Part shown: piece by piece, positions 53,134 to 62,159 of the stretch
Layout of the letters: the number at the start of each line of letters is the position of its first letter
How positions within the stretch are numbered: the first letter of the stretch is position 1
DNA from: Limnobaculum parvum
Lineage (GTDB): Bacteria; Pseudomonadota; Gammaproteobacteria; Enterobacterales; Enterobacteriaceae
DNA length: 64,000 bases
Direction of reading: 5' to 3'
NCBI RefSeq assembly: GCF_003096015.2
Contig: NZ_CP029185.2
Coordinates: 1,274,001 to 1,338,000, forward strand
Notes under the pieces: generated by a model
Databases searched by the model: none
Told to the model about the DNA's origin: nothing
What the model saw: the letters and a program-made list of their open reading frames with translations, nothing else
Program-made: the position numbers and the translations under genes

Positions 53134-55122
53134 ATGGATGACACTTATACTAAAACCAGTTACTCATTTATAGACGGATTTACCATAGAGAATAAAAATG
53201 AAGTTACAAAATACACTGATGGGAATTACTACCAATACCTTGGAATATTACCTCACATAGTAATGCCTAATACTGTGCCAGTGAAAAATATAAATGGGGG
53301 AATGTGGCTTAACGTAGGAGATGGGTCAGCCTTTTCATCTATGGGGTATTTATCGGCTTGGGTTAAAAATAATAATGATATTACAGAGACTATAAATGGT
53401 TTGTTATTAGCTAATCAGCGCGTGATAGTTGATAAGGATTATATAGTAAATCAGATTCAGTTGGTTTCTGGGGCGCATATATCAGGTATATCAAAAGCAG
53501 AATCAAAACTATTATTAGTACCTCCAAAAGTTCTGGTTGGAAGCGGTGAAACGGCTAATCTTTACCACCGTGCGGATAGTGGAGATCTGTCAGATATTTT
53601 GATTGAGCATTTAACTATCGATGGTGGGAGGTGCCCAAATCCGCCACAACAATACCACCATATTATTGGAGTGTGGCTGGGAGGTAGTGAATTAGTGAAA
53701 AATATTTCAATCAGAGAGTGTGATTTTAAAAATGCAGGTGAAGATTTTATTAAGTTCTCGGTTTCTTCTAATAGAGCGAAGGTTTCTAATGTCTTCGTTG
53801 AAAACTGTAGATTTGTGACTGAAGATGACAAGATCGATTTGCCTGGGTATTCGATGTCTTCATCTGGTAATGCAGTAAGGACTATTTTAACGACTAGCAG
53901 CACCAGTAATTACGGAACTGAGGCTATTTATAATGTGAATATAACAGATTGCTTTGCCAAAAGAATACGAACATTAGCTGATTTTAAACGTGGTACTTCG
54001 TCCTCACTGGTTAAAAATTGTTATACCGAAGATATGTTCGACTGCCATCATTCAACTGATGGGGCATTTGATATCTGTTTCTCCGATCTAACGTGTTTTA
54101 CAAGTCTCGATTTCACAAAAGGCACAGCAACTAACTTTATTGAAGCACAAGGTGAAAGACTAACTATTAGTAATATTAGTGGTTTCGGTAATAACGTCAC
54201 AAAACTGGGAATTTTTATTACAGATTATGGTTTGCCCGCTGAAAATAGCGTAGGCCATCAATCGGTTAATTGCACAATTAGTGATGTAAAATTAGAAGGC
54301 TTACTATCTGATGGAATAAAAGTCCAGAACGGTATAAATTGCAATGTATCCAATATTGATATTAAAACTTGCTTGGGGCATTCCGTATTATTTACTTCAG
54401 GTATTGCAAGGATTGACTCAAATGGTCTTCGGCTAAAAGGTCAAGGTAATTCTTATGATAACATTTCAGGATGTGGATGGGCTTTCCCTCCTAAATCTCA
54501 GGGGATTAATTTTGCTAGAGGTTTAGCTATTAACGAACATGGGCAGGATGATATTTATATACCTGGCACAGTTCTTCGTGTAGCTGAAAACGACTATGGT
54601 GATTGGAGTTCGAAATATGAACCAGAAAACTTGATCACAAATCGCTATATGGAATTTATTCCCAACACGACCAGTAATGTCATTGGCATGATGAATGGGC
54701 GCTTTTATGAAGAAGTTATTACAGCACCATCCACTCCTTCAGGTGTAATCAGCGCGATAACATTAAATGATGCAAGTAGTGTTTCTTTGCGTGAAATTTA
54801 TCATCCTCCATTTATGGCTTGGCCAAATGATTTATTTTATTGTCGTATATGGGTAATGAAAGGAACCGCACCATACTTTGCAATAGTGATGCAGGAACTT
54901 GATGCCAATAAGACAACAATTAACTCTACATTCTATTCTTATAGCACCGGTTCACTAACTGCATGGACCGAGCTAGTAATGAAGCACAAGATAACAAATG
55001 CTAATGCAGCATTTGTTATGGTTGGATTAATTCCTGCGAGTGGTAGTAATAGCCCTCAAAATAAAGGAACAACACATGTTGCTGACTGGCGCTGTGGCAG
55101 ATCCCCATTTGGCAAGTATTGA
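53134..55122 (+). CDS. Phage tailspike-like protein with beta-helix domain
   Basis: 662-residue protein resembling podophage tailspikes that bind and cut surface polysaccharide. The first ~65 residues (YSFIDGFTIENKNEV, GNYYQYLGILPHIVMP, GGMWLNVGDGS) have the look of the short adaptor that anchors spikes to virions. Residues from about 80 to 470 carry repeated short beta-strand patterns (VSNVFVENCRF, YNVNITDCFAK, NCTISDVKLEG, CNVSNIDIKTC) typical of a right-handed beta-helix; IARIDSNGLRLKG recalls P22 tailspike. A beta-rich C-terminal domain follows. No other virion gene is nearby and the gene is AT-rich, so it looks like an orphan from a lost prophage. AGGA precedes ATG 53134 by eight bases. 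The specificity is unknown. Confidence 0.8.
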   Translation: MDDTYTKTSYSFIDGFTIENKNEVTKYTDGNYYQYLGILPHIVMPNTVPVKNINGGMWLNVGDGSAFSSMGYLSAWVKNNNDITETINGLLLANQRVIVDKDYIVNQIQLVSGAHISGISKAESKLLLVPPKVLVGSGETANLYHRADSGDLSDILIEHLTIDGGRCPNPPQQYHHIIGVWLGGSELVKNISIRECDFKNAGEDFIKFSVSSNRAKVSNVFVENCRFVTEDDKIDLPGYSMSSSGNAVRTILTTSSTSNYGTEAIYNVNITDCFAKRIRTLADFKRGTSSSLVKNCYTEDMFDCHHSTDGAFDICFSDLTCFTSLDFTKGTATNFIEAQGERLTISNISGFGNNVTKLGIFITDYGLPAENSVGHQSVNCTISDVKLEGLLSDGIKVQNGINCNVSNIDIKTCLGHSVLFTSGIARIDSNGLRLKGQGNSYDNISGCGWAFPPKSQGINFARGLAINEHGQDDIYIPGTVLRVAENDYGDWSSKYEPENLITNRYMEFIPNTTSNVIGMMNGRFYEEVITAPSTPSGVISAITLNDASSVSLREIYHPPFMAWPNDLFYCRIWVMKGTAPYFAIVMQELDANKTTINSTFYSYSTGSLTAWTELVMKHKITNANAAFVMVGLIPASGSNSPQNKGTTHVADWRCGRSPFGKY

Positions 55123-55146
55123 TGGGTAGAGCTCAAGTTTAATCAG

Positions 55147-55175
55147 TTCAAAGGGTCGGTTGACGATCCTTTGAA
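55147..55175 (+). terminator. Stem-loop after the tailspike gene
   Basis: TTCAAAGG-N13-CCTTTGAA, extended inward by TCG/CGA, 25 bases past the stop. The T-run is missing, so it may be a weak terminator. Confidence 0.45.
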
Positions 55176-55289
55176 TTAGTGAAAATAGGCATTAATATCT
55201 TAAATCATTCCTATCTGGGTGAGCACGCAATGCTACTTTGGGAGTAGTACATATCCTTTTGTGTTAAGTATAAAAGATAACAAGAAGCA

Positions 55290-55511
55290 TCAATGATGCG
55301 GCCCTTTCTCACTTAATCTATTTAAATCAATAAGTAATGCATTAATACTCTGGTAGGGAATAGTATTAAGCGTTTTCAGCTTACCCTTATCGACAATGCC
55401 AAGCATGTGTTGTCCGAATTTGCCATAAATGACAAAGCCATCTGGTGGGGAAGTCGTTATTTCACCATCATAAACGGTAATAGAGATACCTTCATATTCA
55501 ATAATATCCAT
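55290..55511 (-). CDS. Unknown 73-residue protein
   Basis: Not recognised. The product starts MDIIEYEGISITVYDGEI and ends with an NALLIDLNRLSEKG helix; the first half looks like a small beta-sheet (YEGISITVYDG, GFVIYGKFGQHMLGIVD). It has a clear AAGGGG site eight bases before ATG 55511, better than most chance frames. It lies on the opposite strand to the tailspike within the same AT-rich island. It may be a small phage, immunity or antitoxin-like protein, but nothing visible decides. Confidence 0.55.
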   Translation of the reverse strand: MDIIEYEGISITVYDGEITTSPPDGFVIYGKFGQHMLGIVDKGKLKTLNTIPYQSINALLIDLNRLSEKGPHH

Positions 55512-55585
55512 AAGTCATCCCCTTGAGTGCATCATCCGTGAAGAATGAGTAAAGAAACGCATTGGATACACAAGCTAAATTGTAG

Positions 55586-55774
55586 TTGCGATCGCTTTTT
55601 TCGGGGGCGAAATGGTTTTTATTAATTGTGAGAGAAGATTACATAAAGAAATCTGGGGGGGGATGGTTTGATAAAGAGCAACACCATTATAGTTGGGTAG
55701 AGGATAAAATTGAACTGTACCTTTTAAGCTTAGATTCACATGAGCATTTTAATCAAGGCCAAAAGAAGCACTGA
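55586..55774 (+). pseudogene. Possible gene fragment (62 codons)
   Basis: Open frame from TTG 55586 to TGA 55774 with the reading WFLLIVREDYIKK..WFDKEQHHYSWVEDKIELYLLSLDS. It has no ribosome-binding site and no ATG at the start, yet the residue use is protein-like and a terminator follows at 55798. I read it as the 3' remnant of a larger gene; it may also be chance. Confidence 0.3.
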
Positions 55775-55797
55775 ACAGGCCCTGTAAATAATTCTCT

Positions 55798-55822
55798 TAA
55801 CCCAGTCTAATCGCTGGTTTTT
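55798..55822 (+). terminator. Terminator-like hairpin
   Basis: AACCCAG-TCTAATCG-CTGGTT followed by TTTTCATTTTT, on the plus strand after the fragment at 55586-55774. Confidence 0.55.
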
Positions 55823-56001
55823 TCATTTTTAGCCTCTGATAAATATCAACATCCTTTTTTGTGTATAGGTGATTATGTTCGGGGACTACCTATTTATTTA
55901 ATCTGGTCACTCGGTAGGGGAGATTCAAATAGTTTTGGGCACCGACAAATTAGCGAATAGTTTCACCATTGTTACACCATAGTGATAAAGCAGAGAGAAT
56001 A

Positions 56002-56030
56002 AAAAAACCAGCCATAACTGACTGGTTTTT
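56002..56030 (-). terminator. Terminator of tRNA-Pro
   Basis: On the minus strand AAAAACCAG..CTGGTTTTTTT, starting 12 bases beyond the CCA end of the tRNA gene. Confidence 0.8.
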
Positions 56031-56041
56031 ATGGAGGAATT

Positions 56042-56118
56042 TGGTCGGCACGAGAGGATTTGAACCTCCGACCCCTGACACCCCATGACAGTGCGCTACC
56101 AAGCTGCGCTACGTGCCG
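56042..56118 (-). tRNA. proL: tRNA-Pro, anticodon GGG
   Basis: 77-nt gene including encoded CCA. Minus-strand reading has acceptor stem CGGCACG/CGTGCCG, D-arm GCGCAGCTTGGTAGCGC, anticodon loop AUGGGGU (anticodon GGG) and T-arm GGGTCGGAGGTTCAAATCC. It differs from E. coli proL at only a few positions and keeps the E. coli position next to yejM. Its 3' side faces the tailspike island, the side at which phages integrate. Confidence 0.97.
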
Positions 56119-56190
56119 AAACTAATGTTCAATACTACCGATTCTTGAGTCTAATGCAATATCTAGGCATTACATTTGCTTTAGTTTTAA

Positions 56191-57972
56191 TCAGTTAGCC
56201 ATAAAACGCTTAACGTCTGTTAGGACTTGTAGCAGTAAAGACAGATTTGGCTTTTCCTTTTCAACCGGCTGAAAATTAACGTCATAGGCTTTATAACGAC
56301 CATTAGTACTAATAAGGATGGTTTCATCTGGGGTGATGACCACCAGTTGCTTAGCATCACCGGCAGTTACCCAAGGGTAGCGGCGCTGGGCGGTGAACAG
56401 GTCTTCACCCTGAGAATAAGTACTGGTGGTATTTTTAACATGCAACAGTCGCTGCATCAGCGTTGCCATAATATCCATGTGGCTGGTCATTTTAACAATT
56501 TTTTGTGCCGGAGTTTCTGGCCAGTGAATAATTAACGGAACTTGTAGCTGATTGCGGCTATAGTTTTGACCAAAACCCTGAACGTTTTGCTGAGTATCAT
56601 TAAACTCAACGCCATGAGCCGCCGTGATAATCACCACCGTTTTTTCCAGCAACCCTTTCTTAGAGAGCGTTTGCATCACGCTATCAATTTGTTGGTCTAT
56701 GTCATTGACGGAATTACGGTATTTGTTGATAAAGTCAGCCGGTGCTTTATTGGAGTTAGCATTCAGAATGTTATTGTTGCTGTACTGAATATAGGAGAAC
56801 CACGGGCTACTTCCATTTGGCATAGTCACCCATTCTTGCCACTGCTCAGTGGTTGTACTATTGCTTTGGGCAACCGTTGGCGGCAAAGTGAAATCGGACA
56901 ACAAGGCCTGACGATAAAGCGGGCTTTTGAACCCAGATGCGGAGAACAGGCCAAACTGATAATTTTGCTGGCTTAATGCAGTAATCAAGGCCGAAGATTT
57001 TTTCCCCGCTAGAATACTATCAATATAGGTAGGTGAAATACCGTAAAACAGGCCAAATAGCCCAGTATCTTGCATATTACCTGAACTGTAATGGCGAGTG
57101 AATTGCACATTGCTATCAGCCAACGTAGACAGTTTTGGCATATCATTCAGTAGATTCTGATTACGAATACCATCAACCACAATCACTAATAAATTGTATT
57201 TGGCTGTGCTGTCGTTATAGCTCAATTTAGCTAATGGGTATTCGACGTCAACGGCTTCTGGATTACCTTGTTGAGTCAACTTATCCTGATAAGCTTGTGC
57301 ATCCAATAACCCATGCTTTTCCAGAAAACGACGTGCGGTCATCGGGTAAGACAGCGGTAAATTTGCTCGCTGCATGGTAATTGGTCGATAAAAGTTAGCA
57401 TCCGCCCAAATGTAAGCAATATGGGTAAAGATAAAGGCGGTAATAAATAGGGCAGCCAATGGCTTACCAAACTTTTGCCGGTTTAGGCTGCGTAACTTCT
57501 GCCAACTCCAGGTGCCAAACAGTAGCTCAATCAAAAAGATGACTGGAATACAGATAAATACTAACTGCCAGTCACGAACCAGTTCGGTTTCATCTGGATT
57601 GATCAGCAAACCCCAAACGGTAGGGTTAAGATGCAGGCGAAAACGGAAAAATACTTCGGTATCGATAATTAAGAGAGTGAGTCCGGCGGTCGCCAGAATG
57701 GCCGAAAGTATTCTCATCAGCCGCTGAGACATGATAATAAATGTCAGTGGAAACAGAATGAGAAGATAGACGGCAAAGGTGATAAAGCCGAAATGCCCCA
57801 GCCAGCTTACCAGCGCATAGATACGCCCCAGCAAAGTGCCGGGCCAGTCGGTAATAAATAAATAGCGACTGCTCAGTGCGAGGCTGAGAATAATATTAAA
57901 GAGCGCAAACCAATGCCCCCAGCTAATCATCTGGGAGACTTTCTCTTTATATTGCTGACGGTTTGTCACCAT
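56191..57972 (-). CDS. yejM: Inner-membrane cardiolipin/LPS-signalling protein YejM (PbgA/LapC)
   Basis: Essential-type inner-membrane protein that senses lipopolysaccharide and protects LpxC from breakdown through LapB. 593 residues from ATG 57972 (E. coli 586). Five N-terminal membrane spans (about residues 15-190) are followed by a sulfatase-like periplasmic domain from about residue 245 (KYNLLVIVVDGIRNQNL). Known conserved stretches include RPITMQRANLPLSYPMTARRFLEKHG. E. coli starts MVTHRQRY, matching MVTNRQQY here; GTG two codons upstream is an alternative. Ribosome-binding signal is weak, but the gene is 21 bases from yejL and probably coupled. Confidence 0.95.
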   Translation of the reverse strand: MVTNRQQYKEKVSQMISWGHWFALFNIILSLALSSRYLFITDWPGTLLGRIYALVSWLGHFGFITFAVYLLILFPLTFIIMSQRLMRILSAILATAGLTLLIIDTEVFFRFRLHLNPTVWGLLINPDETELVRDWQLVFICIPVIFLIELLFGTWSWQKLRSLNRQKFGKPLAALFITAFIFTHIAYIWADANFYRPITMQRANLPLSYPMTARRFLEKHGLLDAQAYQDKLTQQGNPEAVDVEYPLAKLSYNDSTAKYNLLVIVVDGIRNQNLLNDMPKLSTLADSNVQFTRHYSSGNMQDTGLFGLFYGISPTYIDSILAGKKSSALITALSQQNYQFGLFSASGFKSPLYRQALLSDFTLPPTVAQSNSTTTEQWQEWVTMPNGSSPWFSYIQYSNNNILNANSNKAPADFINKYRNSVNDIDQQIDSVMQTLSKKGLLEKTVVIITAAHGVEFNDTQQNVQGFGQNYSRNQLQVPLIIHWPETPAQKIVKMTSHMDIMATLMQRLLHVKNTTSTYSQGEDLFTAQRRYPWVTAGDAKQLVVITPDETILISTNGRYKAYDVNFQPVEKEKPNLSLLLQVLTDVKRFMAN

Positions 57973-57993
57973 ATTCACTTTTGGGTAAACAAA

Positions 57994-58221
57994 TTAATGG
58001 GCTTTATCATCTCTGATCGAAGCCTGTAAAGCCTCAACAAAAGATCGGACGATAGCAGGCCGGGCCGCAGGGGCAACGCTGGTATTAATCAGATTGGTTA
58101 CCATGTTACCTAAAACCATTAGTGACAGATCGGTAGGTGTCTGATTTTTTTCCAGAACCTGAACCAATTCGCTTAATATCTTTTCTACCAGTTCATCACT
58201 GTAACGGGAAGCTTGTGGCAT
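57994..58221 (-). CDS. yejL: YejL family protein (DUF1414)
   Basis: 75-residue protein of unknown function, same length as E. coli YejL, with the shared stretch TDLSLMVLGNMVTNLINTSV in the middle and the end DDKAH. I chose ATG 58221 because MPQASRYSDELVEK matches E. coli MPQISRYSDEQVE. The frame remains open for another 62 codons upstream to 58407; that part has no E. coli counterpart. It forms a unit with yejM and is divergent from yejK. Confidence 0.92.
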   Translation of the reverse strand: MPQASRYSDELVEKILSELVQVLEKNQTPTDLSLMVLGNMVTNLINTSVAPAARPAIVRSFVEALQASIRDDKAH

Positions 58222-58531
58222 AAATTTGTGCTTAGTGTGTTTATCAGGTGATTTAATGGCGACTATCTTACCGTATCGATTGATTCTTTTCTGTAGTTTA
58301 TACAGAAAATCTTGCTTCTCTTCCGCAATTTTGCGGGGAAGTGCGAATAATACTGCTTCGAATGGTGAATCAACAACCTTACAAACGATATAGTCTATAG
58401 CGCGCAAGGTGGCGAAGCATTCAGTTATTCGTAGATTTAGTTATTACACTGAAAGAGGGGCCTGCTATTATATTCCGATTATCACTGGGTATTTGAGTAC
58501 GGTACATATTCAGCCGTAGAGAGGAGTCGTT

Positions 58532-59542
58532 ATGAGTCTGGATCTTGACCAGATCGTTTTACATCAGTTGATTAAGCGTGATGAGCAGACGCTTGATGTT
58601 GTGTTGCGTGATTCTCCATTGACCAATAATCAGGCCACTGAAGATATGGTGGCGGAGTTGCACCGGGTATATAGCGGAAAAAGTAAAGCTTTTGGGCTAT
58701 TCAACGGTGAAAGTCAATTTGCCGCCGCACTGAAAGGTTGCCGTAAGGGTGAGGGGAGTTTTCTCGATTTTACTCGCAACAGTACTGAAATGTTACGTAA
58801 CGAGTTGGCTAAATATCCGTTTGCCGAAGGCGGTATTGTGGTTTTCTGCCAGTATCGCTATCTGGCCGTTGAATATTTACTGGTGGCGGTACTCACTAGC
58901 TGTAGCAGCATGTTGGTTAATGAACAGCTAGATATTTCTACCACACATTATCTGGATATCGATCGGGCTGATATCGTTGCCCGAATTGACTTAACCGAGT
59001 GGGAAACGAATCCTGAGTCGGCTCGTTATTTGACCTTCCTGAGAGGGCGGGTTGGTAGAAAAGTATCAGACTTTTTCATGGATTTTCTGGCGGCCAGCGA
59101 AGGTTTAGATGCCAAGGCACAAAACCGTGGATTACTTCAGGCGGTTGATGATTATTGTGCTGAAGGCCAATTGAATAAAAACGAGCGCCAGTCATATCGC
59201 CAGCAGGTGTACACCTATTGTAATGGGCAACTGCAAGCCGGTGAAGAAATTGCCATTGATGAATTGGCAAAAGAGCTACCGACCGTTGGTGAGAAAGATT
59301 TTCGTCAGTTTACCCATGAGAATGGTTATGAATTGGAAGAGCATTTTCCTGCGGACCGCAGCACGCTGCGTCAACTGACTAAATTCTCTGGCAGTGGTGG
59401 TGGAATTACGTTAGGGTTCGATGCGTTGCTGCTGGGCGAACGGGTATTTTGGGATCCGGCAACGGACACATTAACCATTAAAGGTCTACCGCCAAACCTA
59501 CGAGATCAACTTCAGCGCCGCTTAAGCGGTGGTGATAAGTAG
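58532..59542 (+). CDS. yejK: Nucleoid-associated protein YejK (NdpA)
   Basis: Nucleoid-associated protein reported to interact with topoisomerase subunits. 336 residues (E. coli 335) with close identity: LHQLIKRDEQTLDVVLRDS at the start, YPFAEGGIVVFCQYRYLAVEYLL around 100, DLTEWETNPESARYLTFLRGRVGRKVSDFFMDFL around 150-185, and ADRSTLRQLTKFSGSGGG plus GERVFWDPATDTLTIKGLPPNLRDQLQRR at the end. GAGGAG precedes ATG 58532. Single gene with its own terminator. Confidence 0.96.
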   Translation: MSLDLDQIVLHQLIKRDEQTLDVVLRDSPLTNNQATEDMVAELHRVYSGKSKAFGLFNGESQFAAALKGCRKGEGSFLDFTRNSTEMLRNELAKYPFAEGGIVVFCQYRYLAVEYLLVAVLTSCSSMLVNEQLDISTTHYLDIDRADIVARIDLTEWETNPESARYLTFLRGRVGRKVSDFFMDFLAASEGLDAKAQNRGLLQAVDDYCAEGQLNKNERQSYRQQVYTYCNGQLQAGEEIAIDELAKELPTVGEKDFRQFTHENGYELEEHFPADRSTLRQLTKFSGSGGGITLGFDALLLGERVFWDPATDTLTIKGLPPNLRDQLQRRLSGGDK

Positions 59543-59560
59543 CCGTTGGTTCAGAACCAT

Positions 59561-59588
59561 AAAAAAACGCCGCATAGCGGCGTTTTTT
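59561..59588. terminator. Bidirectional terminator between yejK and rplY
   Basis: AAAAAACGCCG-CATA-GCGGCGTTTTTT, near-perfect, between convergent genes. Confidence 0.9.
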
Positions 59589-59631
59589 ACGTTCACTGCT
59601 GATAATCAGCAGCACTCATGACTGTTGGCAA

Positions 59632-59916
59632 TTAAGCGCGAACGAAGTCGATATGAGCGAATTTTGGTTTGAACGGGTGACGTTGAGCAGCCTGAATTTT
59701 CACTTTAGCTGGTTTACCGTCGATAACCAGAGTCAGAACTTCTTCATAGAAGCCTGGCTTGGCTTGAGTGTTCATCAGAACATCTTGATCTAAAGAGATA
59801 GCAACTGGCTTCTCAGTTCCACCGTAAACGATAGCTGGGAACTTGTTAGCATGACGCAGGCGGCGGCTCGCACTCTTTCCCTGCTCGGTACGTACTTCAG
59901 CATTAATAGTAAACAT
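59632..59916 (-). CDS. rplY: 50S ribosomal protein L25
   Basis: 5S rRNA-binding ribosomal protein. 94 residues as in E. coli, single-domain form without the CTC extension. Conserved MFTINAEVRTEQGKSASRRLR at the start and RHPFKPKFAHIDFVRA at the end. Confidence 0.97.
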   Translation of the reverse strand: MFTINAEVRTEQGKSASRRLRHANKFPAIVYGGTEKPVAISLDQDVLMNTQAKPGFYEEVLTLVIDGKPAKVKIQAAQRHPFKPKFAHIDFVRA

Positions 59917-60041
59917 TTTATTTTCTCTTAAAGAAATTAACTCCCGTTACAGGCGACCCAGCAACGAGGTGAGTGATCTGCTTATAAAGCGGACGGGATT
60001 CTAACGGAATTCACGGGTGACAGCAAACAAAACCGTTATTT

Positions 60042-61796
60042 TTACAGTTCATTGGCCCGACGATAGCGGCCCTGATAGTCAAACATCTTTTCACGTACTC
60101 GCCAAAACTCACCTCGTAAGTAAGCGATAACAAAATCAGGATGGCGCAGCCGTTCCTGCTGACGAATCACATCGCTGGCGTCATTCCAGAGAAAAGGCAC
60201 TCCCGGCGCTCGCTGATGAGGGCGAATAAAAAGTTGTTGAAATGCGGTACGTTGGGCTGGCGTTTTCAACCGAAAGCGTTCAGTTACATCAGCACCATCT
60301 TCATCGTAATAGGTGATGCTGAGCCATTCGCCTTGAGCATCCTGCCCTCGCTGAAGTTGCATTCCACTACAGCGTAGTACTTTGGCGTTCTTCAGACGCA
60401 GGGCATCTTTCAACATATCGTCCGGATCCACCAGTATTGCCTGACATTGGTGACAGCGCCTTGCAGCGATATCGTTTTCTGCACCGCAGTGAGGGCAGAT
60501 TTTAAAGCGGAATCGATAGTCACACTGCTCCCGATGGCCTTCATCATCTTCCAGAATACCCTGACAGCGGCGACCAAAATGTTCGATAATTTCTCCTGAT
60601 GGCGTGCATTTTCCCCAGAATGTATTGGCGAAGCCACAGCCAGGGCAAAATACCTGCACTGGCTGACTATCACTTTGTGGCCGACTGCTGCCCACCTCTG
60701 GTGTAAATAGGTCATAGGGGTTACCGGCATAGTCTAGAATCAGGCAATCCTCTTTTCCCGGGGAGAGGCGCAGCCCACGGCCAATAATTTGTTGATACAG
60801 GCTGATTGACTCCGTCGGGCGGAGAATAGCAATGAGATCCACGTGCGGTGCGTCAAAGCCGGTAGTTAATACCGCAACATTGACCAAAAAGTGTAGCTTT
60901 TGTTGTTTGAATTCATCTATCAGACGGTCACGTTCATCTCCCGGTGTATCTGCACTGATAAATGCAGCTTGACCAGCAGGAAGCAAGCCATATATTTCTT
61001 TGGCATGTTCAACGGTAGCGGCAAAAATCATCACGCCTTTACGGGTTTCGGCGTACTCCATAATCTGGCTGACGATGTGTGGTGTGATTCGCTGCTGCTG
61101 TTTTAGCTCCCGATTGAGGTCTACCTCACGGAACAGACCATTGCTACTGGCTTCTAAACGGCTGAAGTCGTATTGAACGATGGGCATATCCAGTCTTTCT
61201 GGCGGAACAAGAAAGTGATGCTTGATCATGTAGCGTAGCGGTAACTCATAGATGCAGTCGCGGAACAGGCAGTTTTCATCACCGCGAATCATACCGTGAT
61301 AGTGATATTGATAAATCCACCCTTGGCCTAATCGATAAGGCGTGGCGGTTAATCCTAATAGACAAAGTTTGGGGTTTTGCTGACGTAAGTGCCCGATAAT
61401 CTGCTGATATTGACTGTCACTGTCGTCACTAATACGGTGACATTCATCGATAATCAATAAAGAGAATGTATCGCTAAAAGCATCTAAATTTCTGGCAACG
61501 GACTGAATACTGCCAAATACCACTTTGGCTGAACTCTGTTTTTTGTTGAGTCCGGCTGAGAAAATGTCGGCATCCAACCCATAAGCGCAATATTTGGCAT
61601 GGTTTTGGGCAACCAGCTCTTTTACATGCGCTAATACCAACACTTTCCCCCGAGCCAATCGAGCTAGTTCAGCGATCACCAAGCTTTTACCTGCACCCGT
61701 AGGCAAAACGATCACCGCAGGTTCTTGATGGGTGCGGAAATAGTTCAGGGTAGCATCAACCGCTTCCTGCTGGTATGGCCGCAGTGTAAACGCCAT
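60042..61796 (-). CDS. radD: DEAH-box helicase-like protein YejH/RadD
   Basis: Superfamily 2 ATPase that assists recombination and double-strand-break repair with RecA in E. coli. 584 residues (E. coli 586). Walker A PTGAGKSLV is near residue 32, the DEAH-type box IIDECHRISDD near 115, GLTATPYRLGQG near 148 and motif VI QIIGRGLRLSPGK near 335. A C-terminal zinc-binding region follows with CPGCGFAN, CDYRFRFKICPHCG and CHQCQ. It starts on the last base of the yecH stop (TAATG), so the two are translationally coupled. Confidence 0.95.
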   Translation of the reverse strand: MAFTLRPYQQEAVDATLNYFRTHQEPAVIVLPTGAGKSLVIAELARLARGKVLVLAHVKELVAQNHAKYCAYGLDADIFSAGLNKKQSSAKVVFGSIQSVARNLDAFSDTFSLLIIDECHRISDDSDSQYQQIIGHLRQQNPKLCLLGLTATPYRLGQGWIYQYHYHGMIRGDENCLFRDCIYELPLRYMIKHHFLVPPERLDMPIVQYDFSRLEASSNGLFREVDLNRELKQQQRITPHIVSQIMEYAETRKGVMIFAATVEHAKEIYGLLPAGQAAFISADTPGDERDRLIDEFKQQKLHFLVNVAVLTTGFDAPHVDLIAILRPTESISLYQQIIGRGLRLSPGKEDCLILDYAGNPYDLFTPEVGSSRPQSDSQPVQVFCPGCGFANTFWGKCTPSGEIIEHFGRRCQGILEDDEGHREQCDYRFRFKICPHCGAENDIAARRCHQCQAILVDPDDMLKDALRLKNAKVLRCSGMQLQRGQDAQGEWLSITYYDEDGADVTERFRLKTPAQRTAFQQLFIRPHQRAPGVPFLWNDASDVIRQQERLRHPDFVIAYLRGEFWRVREKMFDYQGRYRRANEL

Positions 61797-62035
61797 TAAT
61801 GGTTGCAGATTTTATCAGCGTGAGTAGTAAAACCGTCATTGGCAGGAATAAATTTACCTTTGGATGCTAAAAATTCAACCAGTTCAGCCGCAGTTAAATC
61901 CTGCTTTGAACAGGTATGAAAGCGGGCATCGGCACCAAAACGTTGAATGATAGCTTCGATAAGACTGGCAGTGGTATAGGGTTGTTCGGATGCAATCATC
62001 ATCTCTAAAACCTGGTGACCATGAACAGAAGACAT
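61796..62035 (-). CDS. yecH: YecH family metal-binding protein (DUF2492)
   Basis: 79-residue homologue of E. coli YecH with identical length. Candidate metal ligands are conserved: HGHQVLEMM at the start, RFHTCSKQDLTAAELVEFL in the middle and FTTHADKICNH at the end. The cellular role is not known. In E. coli yecH lies elsewhere; here it forms a tight two-gene unit with yejH/radD (one-base overlap), and it is divergent from rsuA. Confidence 0.92.
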   Translation of the reverse strand: MSSVHGHQVLEMMIASEQPYTTASLIEAIIQRFGADARFHTCSKQDLTAAELVEFLASKGKFIPANDGFTTHADKICNH

Positions 62036-62159
62036 TTTTTCTCTCTTAATATGTTAACTATAAACTGGGCATATTATGCCTTTAGCGGCTATTCAGGGCG
62101 AGTCTTTATACTCAGGTTTGTTATACTGCACCGCCATTTCAACATCAGGTATCTATTGC

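Noticed and set aside
52804..56045. Prophage attachment-site duplication of the tRNA-Pro 3' end
   Set aside because: I looked for a second copy of the tRNA 3' segment across the AT-rich island and saw none, so integration at proL is not demonstrated.
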